From the NCBI GenBank assembly GCA_934204655.1, contig CAKPZJ010000011.1:1-64000 (forward strand): 64,000 nucleotides of DNA, read 5' to 3'. The notes below the pieces were generated by a model. It did not search any database. It was given only the letters and a program-made list of their open reading frames with translations, and was not told where the DNA came from. Both the position numbers and the translations under genes were made by a program. Source of the DNA: an uncultured Prevotella sp. GTDB lineage: Bacteria > Bacteroidota > Bacteroidia > Bacteroidales > Bacteroidaceae. Positions 17,621 to 26,530 of this stretch are shown piece by piece. Each line of letters opens with the position of its first letter. Positions within the stretch are counted from its first letter, which is position 1.

Positions 17621-17628
17621 CAAAAATA
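17621..17628 (-). promoter_or_regulatory. Putative -7 box of the Sel1/GmrSD/helicase series
   Basis: TAtTTTTG on the minus strand, 16 nt before the ATG at 17604. I do not see a TTTG at the usual -33 distance. Confidence 0.5.
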
Positions 17629-17763
17629 CTATTTTTATCAGAGACTAATAACTTTTTATGATTATTTAGCAATAAAATGAGAACTTATTACTCTCGAATG
17701 TCATCAGCAGCATAAAAACAAATGGATTTGGAAGATTTTATTATCAACAAAATCGTGTATCTC

Positions 17764-17869
17764 GCTCGGCTTGCACTACCTTTAGAGAATGTAGGCGGTG
17801 CCTCAACAATGCAATTAAAAAAATACTGCACATTTTTCTTTGCATTGTCTTCGGCTTGCACTACCTTTG
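17764..17869 (+). repeat. Repeat A halves upstream of the GH115-like gene
   Basis: TCGGCTTGCACTACCTTT occurs at 17764-17782 (followed by AGAGAATGTAGGCGGTGCCTC) and again at 17851-17869. They match the ends of the full repeat A copies at 27.0 kb. The second copy supplies the -7 box used by the GH115-like gene. Confidence 0.7.
17839..17869 (+). promoter_or_regulatory. Full-consensus promoter giving a near-leaderless transcript
   Basis: TTTG (17839-17842), 19 nt, TAccTTTG (17862-17869). The ATG at 17875 begins only 6 nt after the box, where transcription would be expected to start. Confidence 0.75.
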
Positions 17870-17874
17870 TAAAT

Positions 17875-19719
17875 ATGATTAGGAGATTAGTGTTAATAGG
17901 TGCTTGCCTGGGCATGGCTCTCAGCGCACTGGCCAAGGACATAGTGTGGTACAGTGGGCACGGCAGCGTGGCCTATAGCTTCACGGGCAAGAAATCGGCC
18001 ACGGTAGAGATGGCGCTCAACCTCTTTGCCGACGACATGAAAGCCGTTACCGGGCACCGAGCCGAACAGAGAAACGGGGCGGTTATCGAGATATTCGAAT
18101 TGGACAAGATGCACGACAAGGACTTCCGTCGCCTGCAGCGCCGCAAGGTTCCCATCGACCGCATCATCGCCAAGCCCGATGCCTTTAGCATCAGCGTCGA
18201 GGGTGGCCACATCGTCGTACTGGGCAGCAACGCCAACGGCACTGCCTATGGCATCCTGGAACTGTCGCGCCTGGCTGGCGTGTCGCCCTGGGCTTGGTGG
18301 GCCGACGTTACTCCACAGCGCCGGCATTACCTGGGCCTGTCCGAGGACTACGTCACTATTCAGTGGCCGTCGGTAGCACAGCGCGGCTTCGTGGCTCATG
18401 GTCACGGGCTGGACAGCCACCGCCTGCACGAACTCCTGCTACGTCTGCGCGGCAACATCCTCAGACACGCCGACTGCAACGGCCACGGTAACAAGTGCCT
18501 GAATCTCATGGACAGCTGGATTCCCTGCACGCAGCCCGGCTTAGTGTATGCCGAGATGAAGAGCGCGTACAACCAGGGCGCCCGCCACCAATGGGTGGCC
18601 CGTGTAGACAACCCGCGCACGGTGGCTTACCAGCTCTCGCTCTTTATGGACATGGCCTGGAACATAGGCTACGTCAACGGCAGCAACCTGACCGACCATT
18701 TTCACAGCTGGCTGTGCCAACAGGTGGGCTCCGAGGCTGCCGCACGGTTGCTGCCGGTACTCACAGAGTACTATCATCTGACAGGAATACGCAAGCCGGA
18801 GCAGATGGATGCCGAACTGATGGCCGATGCCTTTGGCAATGAACTGGAGCGCTATCTGGCCAACTACAAAGACCTGGTAGAGGCGCTTCCGGCCATCGCC
18901 CCATACGTTCCCGACTACCGGCGCGATGCCTTCTTCGCCCTGGCAGAGTACCCGGTAAGGGCCACCGCCCTCATGGCCACTAAGCAGCTACAGGCCCAGG
19001 AGGCGCAGCACATCGGCCGGCCGCAGTCATTTGCCCACGACGAGGAGGCGCTCATCTCGGCGGTTAAGAGCATAACCGCCCATCAGCAGTTGGACTCACT
19101 TAACCGCCGGTTCATACACATGGTGGGCGACAAGTGGGCACACACCATCCACATAGCCGACAACAAACTCATATCCGCGCCTCCCACCTTTCCCGGCAAA
19201 CTGACCCAGGAGGCCATAAGCCGCTACTCGGGTGCGGCACCTATCCCCTTCGACTTTGACACGGGCAACACCGTGACACGCAACGCCTGCCACTACCGCA
19301 AGGCATCGCCGGGAACAGAGCCGGTGCCCATGTTAGGCCATAGCATGCGTGCTGTATGGGTGCCGCAGGGCGGTACGCTGTCGTACTCGTTCTACTCTGA
19401 GCTACAGGGCGATGCCGTGATACGCATAGCGGCCATACCCACCCAGGGATATGGCGATGGCGACATACGCTTCGAGGTGCGCATCGACGGTGGCCAGCCT
19501 CAGCAGTTCTCTGTCAGGGGTCAGCGCGGCTCGGCTCAGTGGCTGGCCGACTGCAAGCGAGGACAGACGGTCAAGGAGATAGCCGTCAGCCTGTCGCGCA
19601 ACAGCCACAGCATAGAGATAACGGCCTTAGGCAGTCCGGTGGTGATAGACCAGATAATGGTAGACTACGACCCCATCCGCCCGTTCTACATCTTCCCCGT
19701 CAACCCGGAACGTCTCTGA
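17875..19719 (+). CDS. GH115-like protein lacking the usual central region
   Basis: The 614-residue product starts at the ATG at 17875, which gives a clear signal peptide (MIRRLVLIGACLGMALSALA). It resembles glycoside hydrolase family 115 (alpha-glucuronidases acting on xylan side chains): the N-terminal domain has NANGTAYGILELSRLAGVSPWAWWADV, the barrel start has HELLLRLRGNILRHADCNGHG, and YNQGARHQWVARVDNPRTV leads to a DMAWN stretch. The HHEP-type motif and the other central barrel segments I know from this family are absent: the barrel jumps from the early strand to the late one. It is also shorter than most members (usually about 800 or more). So it may be an inactive or specialised relative. 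It probably acts outside the inner membrane. A strong bidirectional terminator follows. Confidence 0.75.
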   Translation: MIRRLVLIGACLGMALSALAKDIVWYSGHGSVAYSFTGKKSATVEMALNLFADDMKAVTGHRAEQRNGAVIEIFELDKMHDKDFRRLQRRKVPIDRIIAKPDAFSISVEGGHIVVLGSNANGTAYGILELSRLAGVSPWAWWADVTPQRRHYLGLSEDYVTIQWPSVAQRGFVAHGHGLDSHRLHELLLRLRGNILRHADCNGHGNKCLNLMDSWIPCTQPGLVYAEMKSAYNQGARHQWVARVDNPRTVAYQLSLFMDMAWNIGYVNGSNLTDHFHSWLCQQVGSEAAARLLPVLTEYYHLTGIRKPEQMDAELMADAFGNELERYLANYKDLVEALPAIAPYVPDYRRDAFFALAEYPVRATALMATKQLQAQEAQHIGRPQSFAHDEEALISAVKSITAHQQLDSLNRRFIHMVGDKWAHTIHIADNKLISAPPTFPGKLTQEAISRYSGAAPIPFDFDTGNTVTRNACHYRKASPGTEPVPMLGHSMRAVWVPQGGTLSYSFYSELQGDAVIRIAAIPTQGYGDGDIRFEVRIDGGQPQQFSVRGQRGSAQWLADCKRGQTVKEIAVSLSRNSHSIEITALGSPVVIDQIMVDYDPIRPFYIFPVNPERL

Positions 19720-19735
19720 CCGCGGCACAACGATT

Positions 19736-19780
19736 AACGCCGATGGGCGACAACCTGCGCGGTTGTCGCCCATCGGCGTT
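19736..19780. terminator. Bidirectional hairpin with 20-bp perfect stem
   Basis: Bases 19736-19755 pair exactly with 19761-19780 around a 5-nt loop (TGCGC). It lies between the convergent GH115-like and trmB genes. Confidence 0.9.
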
Positions 19781-19802
19781 CTCTATAGGGGTGATAGCTG
19801 GC

Positions 19803-20564
19803 TCAGCGGCCCGTGGTCTTCGGGCTACGCTTGTCGCGGTGATAACTGCGGTACTCGTCGAGCGGTATGTCTACCTCGGGCTCTACCAGCTCGCCCGCAT
19901 GGGGCAGGGCTAACTGCAAGTACTTGATGGCTATGCCGCGGGCCATCCACATAGACTCATAGTAGGTCTGTATGCTCAGCAAGCGCTCGTCCATGCCCGC
20001 CGTGTGGTACAGGTCGGTGGTGGCCACGGCCACGGGCAGATGGTTGGCCTCGGCCATACACGAGGTGTAGGTGTACAGGAAGTTGGAGTCGGTCTTGACA
20101 TGTACCGTGCCCCCATCTACGAGAAAGCGGCGATACCTGGTCAAGAAGCTGGTACTCGTGAGCCGCTTGCGGACATGCTTCATCTGCGGGTCAGAGAACG
20201 TGAGCCATATCTGCTGTACCTCGTCGGGGCCAAAGAAGCGGTCTATAATCTCTATGTTGGTTCGCAGAAAGGCCACGTTGGTCAGCCCCTCGTCCAGGGC
20301 CTGCTTGGCACCCGTCCACATACGTGCGCCCTTGATGTCTACCCCTATAAAGTTCATATCGGGGTTCTTGCGTGCCAGGCCCACCGTGTACTCACCTCTG
20401 CCGCAGCCCAACTCGAGTACTATGGGGTTCGCGTTCTTGAAATACATATCCCGCCAGTGGCCCTTCATATCAAACGGCACATTATCTACTATCGAGAACG
20501 GGTACTGAAACACGTTCTCAAATCTCTCCATGTCTGCAAATTTAGCCAGTTTACCCTTGCCCAT
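19803..20564 (-). CDS. trmB: tRNA (guanine-N7-)-methyltransferase
   Basis: This enzyme of 253 residues methylates N7 of G46 in tRNA using S-adenosylmethionine. The AdoMet site is [13 protein letters not shown] and the family phrase [13 protein letters not shown] follows; [17 protein letters not shown] is the catalytic/tRNA-binding segment (the usual form is FPDPWPKKRH, so the Bacteroidetes variant SDPQ is seen here). I take the ATG at 20564 because the 63 extra residues of the longer frame have no similarity to the family and run through the promoter region. A TAatTTTG box lies at 20579-20586 on the minus strand, 15 nt before the start. Confidence 0.92.
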   Translation of the reverse strand: MGKGKLAKFADMERFENVFQYPFSIVDNVPFDMKGHWRDMYFKNANPIVLELGCGRGEYTVGLARKNPDMNFIGVDIKGARMWTGAKQALDEGLTNVAFLRTNIEIIDRFFGPDEVQQIWLTFSDPQMKHVRKRLTSTSFLTRYRRFLVDGGTVHVKTDSNFLYTYTSCMAEANHLPVAVATTDLYHTAGMDERLLSIQTYYESMWMARGIAIKYLQLALPHAGELVEPEVDIPLDEYRSYHRDKRSPKTTGR

Positions 20565-20874
20565 GCTTGTTTTTGTTGCAAAATTACACATTTTACTCTT
20601 TAAAACAATGGAAATGGCCAGGGAAGTGTGGCCCGCATCTCTCTCTGAGCACGTCAGCACGCCCGCTTCGCCATAGGTCATCGGCCTAACGGCCGCGATG
20701 GTCAGTACAAAATCGGCCTTAACGGGCAAAAACTTCCCGATACCTTTGGGCAACGCCCCGATTTTTTCTACTTTTGTAAAAGATAGGCTACGCCTCGGCC
20801 ATCAGAGCAAGCTCAAGGTCTGTGGTATGTCCTATCCTTATAGAAGGTACTAAAAAGATTGTTTGAACAGTATT
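20565..20874. other. Intergenic region between divergent trmB and aldolase genes
   Basis: It holds the trmB -7 box (20579-20586, minus strand) and repeat A (20767-20838) with a plus-strand TAcTTTTG at 20772-20779. No gene is seen. Confidence 0.6.
20767..20838 (+). repeat. Repeat A copy with promoter-like box
   Basis: It reads CTACTTTTGTAAAAGATAGGC, then CTCGGCCATCAGAGCAAGCTC. The TAcTTTTG box points toward the aldolase gene at 20875 and may drive it. Confidence 0.65.
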
Positions 20875-21909
20875 ATGGTTTCATTTGAGAGCGACTACAA
20901 CAATGGTTGTACACCAGAAATTCTGGCCCGACTGGCCTCTACCAACGGAGAGCAAGCCACGGGCTATGGAAACGACCCCTACAGCACGGCAGCTAAGCAG
21001 CGCATACGCGAGGCAGTAGACATGGCCGATGCCGACATATTCTTCCTGGTCGGCGGAACACAGACTAACACCACCGTGATAGACTCCCTGCTCATGGGGT
21101 GCGAGGCGGCCGTAACCGTAGACACGGGCCACATAGCCGTGCATGAGGCAGGTGCGATAGAGGCTTTCGGCCACAAGGTAATCACCCTTCCGGCTCACGA
21201 CAGCAAGCTCAGCGCCGACACGCTGGACAACTATATGACGGCCTTTGCCGCCGACGAGACGGCCGAGCACATGGTGCAGCCTGGCATGGTGTACATCTCC
21301 ATGCCCACCGAGTTTGGTATGGTGTACAGCCGCGACGAACTGGCAAGCCTCTACGATGCCTGCCAGCGCCATCACCTGCGCCTCTACATCGACGGTGCCC
21401 GCCTGGGCTACGGCCTCATGTCTGGTGCCTGCGATTACGACCTGCCCTATCTGGCCCGTCACTGCGACGTATTTTATATAGGTGGCACCAAGGTGGGGAG
21501 CCTCTTCGGCGAGGCTGTCGTGTTCAGCAACATGCGCGCCCCTAAGTATTTCTTCACTACTGTTAAGCGCCACGGTGCCCTCTTGGCCAAGGGCCGTCTT
21601 TTAGGACTCCAGTTTGACACTCTCTTTACCGATGGGCTCTACTTCCGTATCTCGCGCCACGCCATCGACATGGCCCACAGGCTCCGCGATGTCTTCGCCA
21701 AGCATCACATCCCCCTCGCCATTGACTCGCCTACCAACCAGCAGTTTGTGAGCCTCACCCGCGAGCAGCACGATGCCCTGCAGCGTCACATAGCTTTCGA
21801 GATATGGGAAACTGAGGCCGACGGGCATCTTATGTGCCGCTTCGTTACCAGCTGGGCTACCTCCGAGGCCGACATAGACGAGCTGGACAGCTGCCTGAGC
21901 CTGCTCTGA
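20875..21909 (+). CDS. PLP-dependent threonine aldolase / beta-eliminating lyase family
   Basis: The protein of 344 residues (ATG at 20875; a TTG 12 bp upstream is possible but less likely) belongs to the fold-type I threonine aldolase family, which splits threonine to glycine and acetaldehyde. Features are GYGNDPYSTAAKQRI near the N-terminus, FLVGGTQTNTTVIDSLL, HEAGAIEAFGHKV, LYIDGARLGYGL (the Asp that contacts pyridoxal phosphate) and the Schiff-base lysine in IGGTKVGSLFGEA. Substrate range cannot be read from sequence; low-specificity L-threonine aldolase is the usual annotation. It stands alone, convergent with ilvE. Confidence 0.88.
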   Translation: MVSFESDYNNGCTPEILARLASTNGEQATGYGNDPYSTAAKQRIREAVDMADADIFFLVGGTQTNTTVIDSLLMGCEAAVTVDTGHIAVHEAGAIEAFGHKVITLPAHDSKLSADTLDNYMTAFAADETAEHMVQPGMVYISMPTEFGMVYSRDELASLYDACQRHHLRLYIDGARLGYGLMSGACDYDLPYLARHCDVFYIGGTKVGSLFGEAVVFSNMRAPKYFFTTVKRHGALLAKGRLLGLQFDTLFTDGLYFRISRHAIDMAHRLRDVFAKHHIPLAIDSPTNQQFVSLTREQHDALQRHIAFEIWETEADGHLMCRFVTSWATSEADIDELDSCLSLL

Positions 21910-22011
21910 CCCACGGGAGCGAGCCCCCACAGGCAGGGCAACGGCCAGGGCATGCGTCGTAACCATCGCCCCACGGCCAGCCACGGCCAGCCCGATACCA
22001 ACCACGAAAAA

Positions 22012-22036
22012 AGCGCAGACCCCGAGGGCCTGCGCT
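22012..22036. terminator. Terminator of ilvE (possibly bidirectional)
   Basis: AGCGCAG (22012-22018) pairs with CTGCGCT (22030-22036); on the minus strand it is followed by a run of six T residues, making a classical terminator for ilvE. Confidence 0.85.
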
Positions 22037-22057
22037 CTTGTATATATACTCGCTGTA

Positions 22058-23074
22058 TTACCCGATGACTACACGGGTCCAGCCGTGCTTGTCCTCGACC
22101 GTGCCATACTGGATGCCACGCAGCGTGTTGTACAATTTCTCGGACCAGGGGCCCGGTTTCTCGCCGTAGCTGTAACGGGCGCCAGTGTCTAGGTCGTCGA
22201 TATACGAGATGGGCGATATGACAGCTGCCGTGCCACAGGCTCCAGCCTCCTCAAAGGTAGCCAACTCCTCTTCAGGTATCTGCCTGCGCTCCACCTTCAT
22301 GCCCAAGTCTTCTGCAATCTGCATCAGGCTCTTGTTAGTGATAGACGGCAGGATGCTGGTAGACTTCGGCGTGATATAGGTGTTGTCCTTGATACCGAAG
22401 AAGTTGGCTGCGCCACACTCATCCATATACTTTTTCTCCTTGGCATCCAGATAGAACTCCGAGGCGTAGCCCTTCTCGTGGGCGATGTTGTTGGCCTTGA
22501 GCGAGGCAGCATAGTTTCCACCCACCTTGTATATGCCGGTACCTAAGGGAGCCGCCCGGTCGTAATCGCGAATGATGACGTAGGGATTGGTAGAGAACCC
22601 GCCCTTGAAGTAAGGCCCTACGGGCGTTACAAAGATAAGGAACATGTACTCAGAGGCCGGATGTACGCCCACCTGAGCCGACGTACCGATAAGCAAGGGC
22701 CTTATATAGAGTGTGGCACCGCTCTCGTAGGTGGGAATGTACTCCTGGTTGAGACGCACCACCCTGGTTACCATCTCCTCGAACATCTCGGTAGACACCT
22801 CGGGCATCATGATGCCCCGACAGGTACTCTGTAAGCGGGCCGCATTCTCGTCCATGCGGAACACACGCACCTTACCGTCGGGACAACGGTAAGCCTTGAG
22901 GCCCTCGAAGGCCTCCTGACCGTAGTGCAGACAGGTGGCAGCCATGGAGAGGTTGATATTTTCGTCGGAGCAGACTTCTATTTCGCCCCACTTGCCGTTG
23001 CGGTAATAGCAACGCACGTTGTAGTCGGTCTTCATGTAACCGAACTTGAGATTAGCCCAATCAATATTTTTCAT
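22058..23074 (-). CDS. ilvE: Branched-chain amino acid aminotransferase
   Basis: The enzyme of 338 residues (ATG at 23074) transfers the amino group between glutamate and the keto acids of leucine, isoleucine and valine. It is the fold-type IV form with LHYGQEAFEGLKAYRCPDGKVRVFR, the pyridoxal-phosphate lysine in IYKVGGNYAAS and the phosphate-binding GACGTAAVISPI near the C-terminus. The longer frame upstream (to 23146) would pass through the promoter and is rejected. A TAcTTTTG box lies at 23115-23122 on the minus strand. It is a single gene with its own terminator. Confidence 0.94.
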   Translation of the reverse strand: MKNIDWANLKFGYMKTDYNVRCYYRNGKWGEIEVCSDENINLSMAATCLHYGQEAFEGLKAYRCPDGKVRVFRMDENAARLQSTCRGIMMPEVSTEMFEEMVTRVVRLNQEYIPTYESGATLYIRPLLIGTSAQVGVHPASEYMFLIFVTPVGPYFKGGFSTNPYVIIRDYDRAAPLGTGIYKVGGNYAASLKANNIAHEKGYASEFYLDAKEKKYMDECGAANFFGIKDNTYITPKSTSILPSITNKSLMQIAEDLGMKVERRQIPEEELATFEEAGACGTAAVISPISYIDDLDTGARYSYGEKPGPWSEKLYNTLRGIQYGTVEDKHGWTRVVIG

Positions 23075-23114
23075 AACTAATACATTTGTTATAACAGTAA
23101 CATTGTTTGTTGGT

Positions 23115-23122
23115 GCAAAAGT
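23115..23122 (-). promoter_or_regulatory. Putative -7 box of ilvE
   Basis: TAcTTTTG on the minus strand, 40 nt before the ATG; the -33 position reads TTGG, one step from consensus. Confidence 0.6.
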
Positions 23123-23163
23123 AAGCATTATTTGTCTCTTTGCCAACCATTAGTCAGCAAATC

Positions 23164-23355
23164 TTACTTTTCGGACAACATTTTCTTGATTTTCTCGTCT
23201 GTAGCTGTCAACTTGGCCTCACACAGAGCTATCAGTTTCTTAGCCGTGGTAAGCTGCTGAGCCAGCGAGTCTATGTCCAGCTCGCCCCTTTCCATCTGCG
23301 CTACGATAGTCTCTAACTGCCGCATCGCATCCTCGTACTTCAGTTGCTTCGTCAT
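23164..23355 (-). CDS. xseB: Exodeoxyribonuclease VII small subunit
   Basis: The 63-residue protein has the XseB three-helix pattern: KYEDAMRQLETIVAQMERGELDIDSLAQQL then a Lys-rich end. It binds the large subunit XseA and is needed for single-strand DNA exonuclease activity in DNA repair. Its start overlaps the xseA stop by 4 bp, indicating translational coupling. Confidence 0.93.
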   Translation of the reverse strand: MTKQLKYEDAMRQLETIVAQMERGELDIDSLAQQLTTAKKLIALCEAKLTATDEKIKKMLSEK

Positions 23356-24587
23356 TGTATTATCTTAGATGTTAGAGTTCCCTGTTCTACCCGCGTCTCT
23401 ATCGTGTCGCCAGGCGATACCTGCCGGGGCGACCGCACAGCCCGCCCATTACACAGAGTGATGCTGTAACCGCGGCGCAGCACGTGGATGGGGTCCTGGG
23501 CGCATGCGCGCTGACCGAGCAGGTCCAGCCGGTGGCGCTGCTGGTCTATCAGCCGACTCACGGCATGGGCCATACGGGTACCCAAGGTTTCCAGCCGGGC
23601 CGTCTGGCGGGTCTTGACCAGCGAGAAGAGGGTGGGTATCTGACTGCTCACCTGCATGAGCCTCATGCGCTCCAGCTCCAGCCGCCGCGTGGCTGCCTGG
23701 GCTATGCGCTCGCGGGCCTCGGTCAGGGCCGAGTACACCTGGGCCAGGTGGTCTACCAGCATGGTGGCCGCTGCCGTGGGTGTCTTGACCCTACAGAACG
23801 ACACCATGTCGAGTACGCACTCATCGCGGTCGTGGCCGATACCCGTTATGATGGGCAAGGGGAAGTTGGCCACATTCTCGGCCAGCGCTAAGGTGTCAAA
23901 GCCCGACATATCGGCCGTGGCGCCGCCTCCGCGGATGATAACCACCACGTCGAAGTCGTCGGCGCGGTCATGGATGCGGTTCAGGGCCGCTATGACGCTC
24001 TGCTCTACCTGCTCGCCCTGCATGGTGGCCTCGAAGAGCGTGATGCTGAAGGCCAGCCCGTACGCATTGTCGGCTATCTGATGGCAGAAGTCGCCATAGC
24101 CGGCCGCCGAGGCGCTGGATATGACCGCCACACGCTGTGCGAAGACGGGCAGCGACAACTCGCGCTGCAGGTCGAACACCCCCTCGTCCCTAAGTTGACG
24201 TACTATCTCCATGCGCTTGCGTGCTATGTCGCCTAAGGTGTAGCCAGGGTCGATGTCAGACACCTGATAGGCGAAGCCGTAAGCCTCGTGAAAGGTGGCC
24301 GACACCTGCATGAGCACCTTCATGCCCGCCTGCAGCGTCTGCCCTGTCTGCTGCGCAAACTTGCGCCGCAGTGCCTGCCAGCGTGTAGCCCAGCACATGG
24401 CGCGCGCCTTGGCCACCGGGGTGTTACCGAAGGCATCGTTCTGCACCAGCTCCATGTAGCAGTGGGTGCGCTCGCGCACTTCAGACAGCTCGGCCTCAAC
24501 CCAGTAAGTGCCGGGCATGGCCTGACCGATGGCCTGACGTACCTGGCTGTTGAGCTCGTACAGTGTATAGGCGTGGGAAGTGGTCAT
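23352..24587 (-). CDS. xseA: Exodeoxyribonuclease VII large subunit
   Basis: This protein of 411 residues degrades single-stranded DNA from either end. It has an N-terminal OB domain (YTLYELNSQVRQAIGQ, YWVEAELSEVRERTHCYMEL) and the catalytic region with SSASAAGYGDF, VVVIIRGGGATADMSGFD and ITGIGHDRDECVLDMV, and a long C-terminal coiled coil (RRLELERMRL onward) ending in a second beta domain (ILRRGYSITLCNGRAV). I choose the ATG at 24587 because the longer frame overlaps the upstream subtilase gene and adds unrelated residues. Downstream xseB overlaps by 4 bp. Confidence 0.94.
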   Translation of the reverse strand: MTTSHAYTLYELNSQVRQAIGQAMPGTYWVEAELSEVRERTHCYMELVQNDAFGNTPVAKARAMCWATRWQALRRKFAQQTGQTLQAGMKVLMQVSATFHEAYGFAYQVSDIDPGYTLGDIARKRMEIVRQLRDEGVFDLQRELSLPVFAQRVAVISSASAAGYGDFCHQIADNAYGLAFSITLFEATMQGEQVEQSVIAALNRIHDRADDFDVVVIIRGGGATADMSGFDTLALAENVANFPLPIITGIGHDRDECVLDMVSFCRVKTPTAAATMLVDHLAQVYSALTEARERIAQAATRRLELERMRLMQVSSQIPTLFSLVKTRQTARLETLGTRMAHAVSRLIDQQRHRLDLLGQRACAQDPIHVLRRGYSITLCNGRAVRSPRQVSPGDTIETRVEQGTLTSKIIQ

Positions 24588-24591
24588 GGTG

Positions 24592-25974
24592 TTAACGGGC
24601 GTTCTGATAAGCCTTCCAGAAGTTGGGTATGCCATAGCCGAAGATGTTATCGGGAGTCTGGTAGCGGTCGGCGCTCTGCTGTACGATGCTTATGATTTCC
24701 TTGGCAGTCTTGCCGGGCAGCGCCTGCCACAGACAGGCCACCATGCCGCAGGCTATAGGCGAGGCAAAGGAGGTGCCGTTGGCCGTACCGTTGACTCCGG
24801 CGGCGTTAAAGATACGGGCCTGACCGCCACGGGCCATGATGTCGGGCTTGACGCGGCCGTCCTGCGACGGGCCGATGGAACTGAACGCGGTGTTGAGTCC
24901 CTTGGCATCGACAGCGCCCACGGTGAGCACGTCGCGGGCATCGCCCGGAGGTGTAATCTTCTTCCACGGGTCGCGACCAGAGTTTCCGGCGCTGCACACC
25001 AGCACTATGCCCTTCTGGGCCAGCATCGAGGCGGTGTGCGAGATGAGCGTGCGCTCGCCATCGAGGTCCACGTAGCGGTGGCTGGTCGTGGCGTCGTCAA
25101 ACTGGGCGTACCCCAATGACGAGTTAATGACATCGGCACCCACCGAGTCGGCATACTCGGCTGCCTGGGCCCACGTGTCTTCCTCCATGAGGCTCTCCGT
25201 GGGGCCATACTCCGACCGCAGCAGCAGGTACTGGGCCTCGGGGGCCGTTCCCACATATCTGAACGAGTCTACTGCAGCCATACACGACAGCACCATGGTG
25301 CCATGAGAGAGCAGCTGGCTCATGCGGTCGCGGTAGGGGTAGACGAAGTCGCGCTCGCCCACGACCTTTACTTTCTTCAGAGCCGGTATCTTATCGTAGT
25401 TCATGTATCCGCCGTCGATAATGGCTATCGTCATGCCCTGGCCGCGGAACCCGGCCTCGTGCAAGGGTACTCCACCGAGCTGGTCTATCTGCTCCCGGGC
25501 CATGCCGTACACATTGCCGGACGTGGCGGGGGTGGTGTCGCGGACCATGGCGTAGGGGGTGACGGGAGTGATGGAGTCGGGCGAGGCGAAGACCTTCAGC
25601 ACGCCCGTAACGAATGGCAGGGCGCGCAGCCGGGCCTCTACGTCGGTCGTGGCACTGGCCACTAACACGGTATTGTTCCACCGGCTGCCACCCACTACCT
25701 GCATGCCATCCTTGCGCAGGGCCGCTACATAGCGGGCCGACAGGGGCAGATCGGTAGAGTCTACGGCGAGATGCTGGCGGGCCCTGCGGGCGAGCGCCTT
25801 GGCCGACAGAAATTTCTCCGGATGCTTCAACGAGTACTTGCATCCCGCCTTATCGCGGAGGTAGACACGGTACATATAACGCTTTCCACCGGGGAAGGCT
25901 ACTTTCTTGGCTTGCATCTGCACACAGCAGACCATGGCAAGCAACATACAAATGGTCTTTATCTTCATATTCAT
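24592..25974 (-). CDS. Secreted subtilisin-like serine protease (S8 family)
   Basis: The 460-residue protein has an N-terminal signal peptide (about residues 1-22, MNMKIKTICMLLAMVCCVQMQA) and a propeptide-like region, then the S8 domain. The catalytic triad is D187 (AIIDGGYMN), H224 (LSHGTMV) and S402 (NGTSFASPI); the oxyanion Asn is in VCSAGNSGRD. There is no obvious C-terminal type IX sorting domain, as it stops soon after the last helix (GIPNFWKAYQNAR). It likely acts in the periplasm or outside the cell. It ends 4 bp before xseA, so xseA and xseB may share its transcript. A TAcTTTTG box lies at 26053-26060. Confidence 0.92.
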   Translation of the reverse strand: MNMKIKTICMLLAMVCCVQMQAKKVAFPGGKRYMYRVYLRDKAGCKYSLKHPEKFLSAKALARRARQHLAVDSTDLPLSARYVAALRKDGMQVVGGSRWNNTVLVASATTDVEARLRALPFVTGVLKVFASPDSITPVTPYAMVRDTTPATSGNVYGMAREQIDQLGGVPLHEAGFRGQGMTIAIIDGGYMNYDKIPALKKVKVVGERDFVYPYRDRMSQLLSHGTMVLSCMAAVDSFRYVGTAPEAQYLLLRSEYGPTESLMEEDTWAQAAEYADSVGADVINSSLGYAQFDDATTSHRYVDLDGERTLISHTASMLAQKGIVLVCSAGNSGRDPWKKITPPGDARDVLTVGAVDAKGLNTAFSSIGPSQDGRVKPDIMARGGQARIFNAAGVNGTANGTSFASPIACGMVACLWQALPGKTAKEIISIVQQSADRYQTPDNIFGYGIPNFWKAYQNAR

Positions 25975-26143
25975 TATGACTTATCTTACAGAGAGCGCCC
26001 CGGCCCGAGCCATCAAGCCCGTGGGGATGGCTGGGGTGCCGCCTATCTTATACAAAAGTAGCAATATTTAGCGCAACGAACAAGCATTTACCCTTTTTTC
26101 TGCACTCCCCCAGGCAGGGTGGCCACTACCCTACGCACCCCTA

Positions 26144-26162
26144 TTTATATAATAAGGTATAG
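26144..26162 (-). repeat. AT motif copy upstream of the subtilase gene
   Basis: TTTATATAATAAGGTATAG on the plus strand; reversed, it points toward the protease gene. Confidence 0.55.
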
Positions 26163-26189
26163 AGTGGGCCATGACAGAGCCCGTATAAG

Positions 26190-26300
26190 CAACGCGCGCT
26201 GTAGGCGCAACAGTATAAAGCCTGGGGCAACGCCCCAGGTATCGCCCCCACACAAGAAAAGCGCGCTGTAGGCGCAGCAGTAGCCGTAGGCGTTATCGCA
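26190..26300. repeat. Repeat B unit
   Basis: Two copies of GCGCGCTGTAGGCGCA frame the palindrome GGGGCAACGCCCC, as in the other B clusters at 53.8-54.1 and 61.7-61.9 kb. Confidence 0.8.
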
Positions 26301-26377
26301 GCAGGATGGCCGACAATAGATTACCGCCCGTTTACGGCGATAATGGCCACCTACATTATCCCCCAGATTTAACACTT

Positions 26378-26450
26378 CGCTACTTTTATATAAAACAGGC
26401 ATCGCCTCGGCCATCCGAGCAAGCTCGTGGTGCTCGGATGGCGCTACTTT
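26378..26450. repeat. Repeat A copy
   Basis: GCTACTTTTATATAAAACAGGC is followed by CCTCGGCCATCCGAGCAAGCTCG, then GCTACTTTTGCGCC, which joins directly to a repeat B arm. Confidence 0.65.
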
Positions 26451-26530
26451 TGCGCCTACAGCGCGCATTGCTCATGTAGGGATGGTTTCTGGGGCGTTGC
26501 CCCAGGCTGTAAACTTTTGCACTTTCAGTG
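26440..26530. repeat. Repeat B unit, opposite orientation
   Basis: TTGCGCCTACAGCGCGCATTG followed by GGGGCGTTGCCCCAGGCTG: the reverse complement of the unit at 26190-26300. Confidence 0.75.

Noticed and set aside
26190-26530. Possible tRNA or structured RNA from the GC-rich palindromes
   Set aside because: The same units recur at 53.9 and 61.8 kb as intergenic repeat B; no cloverleaf or CCA end fits.
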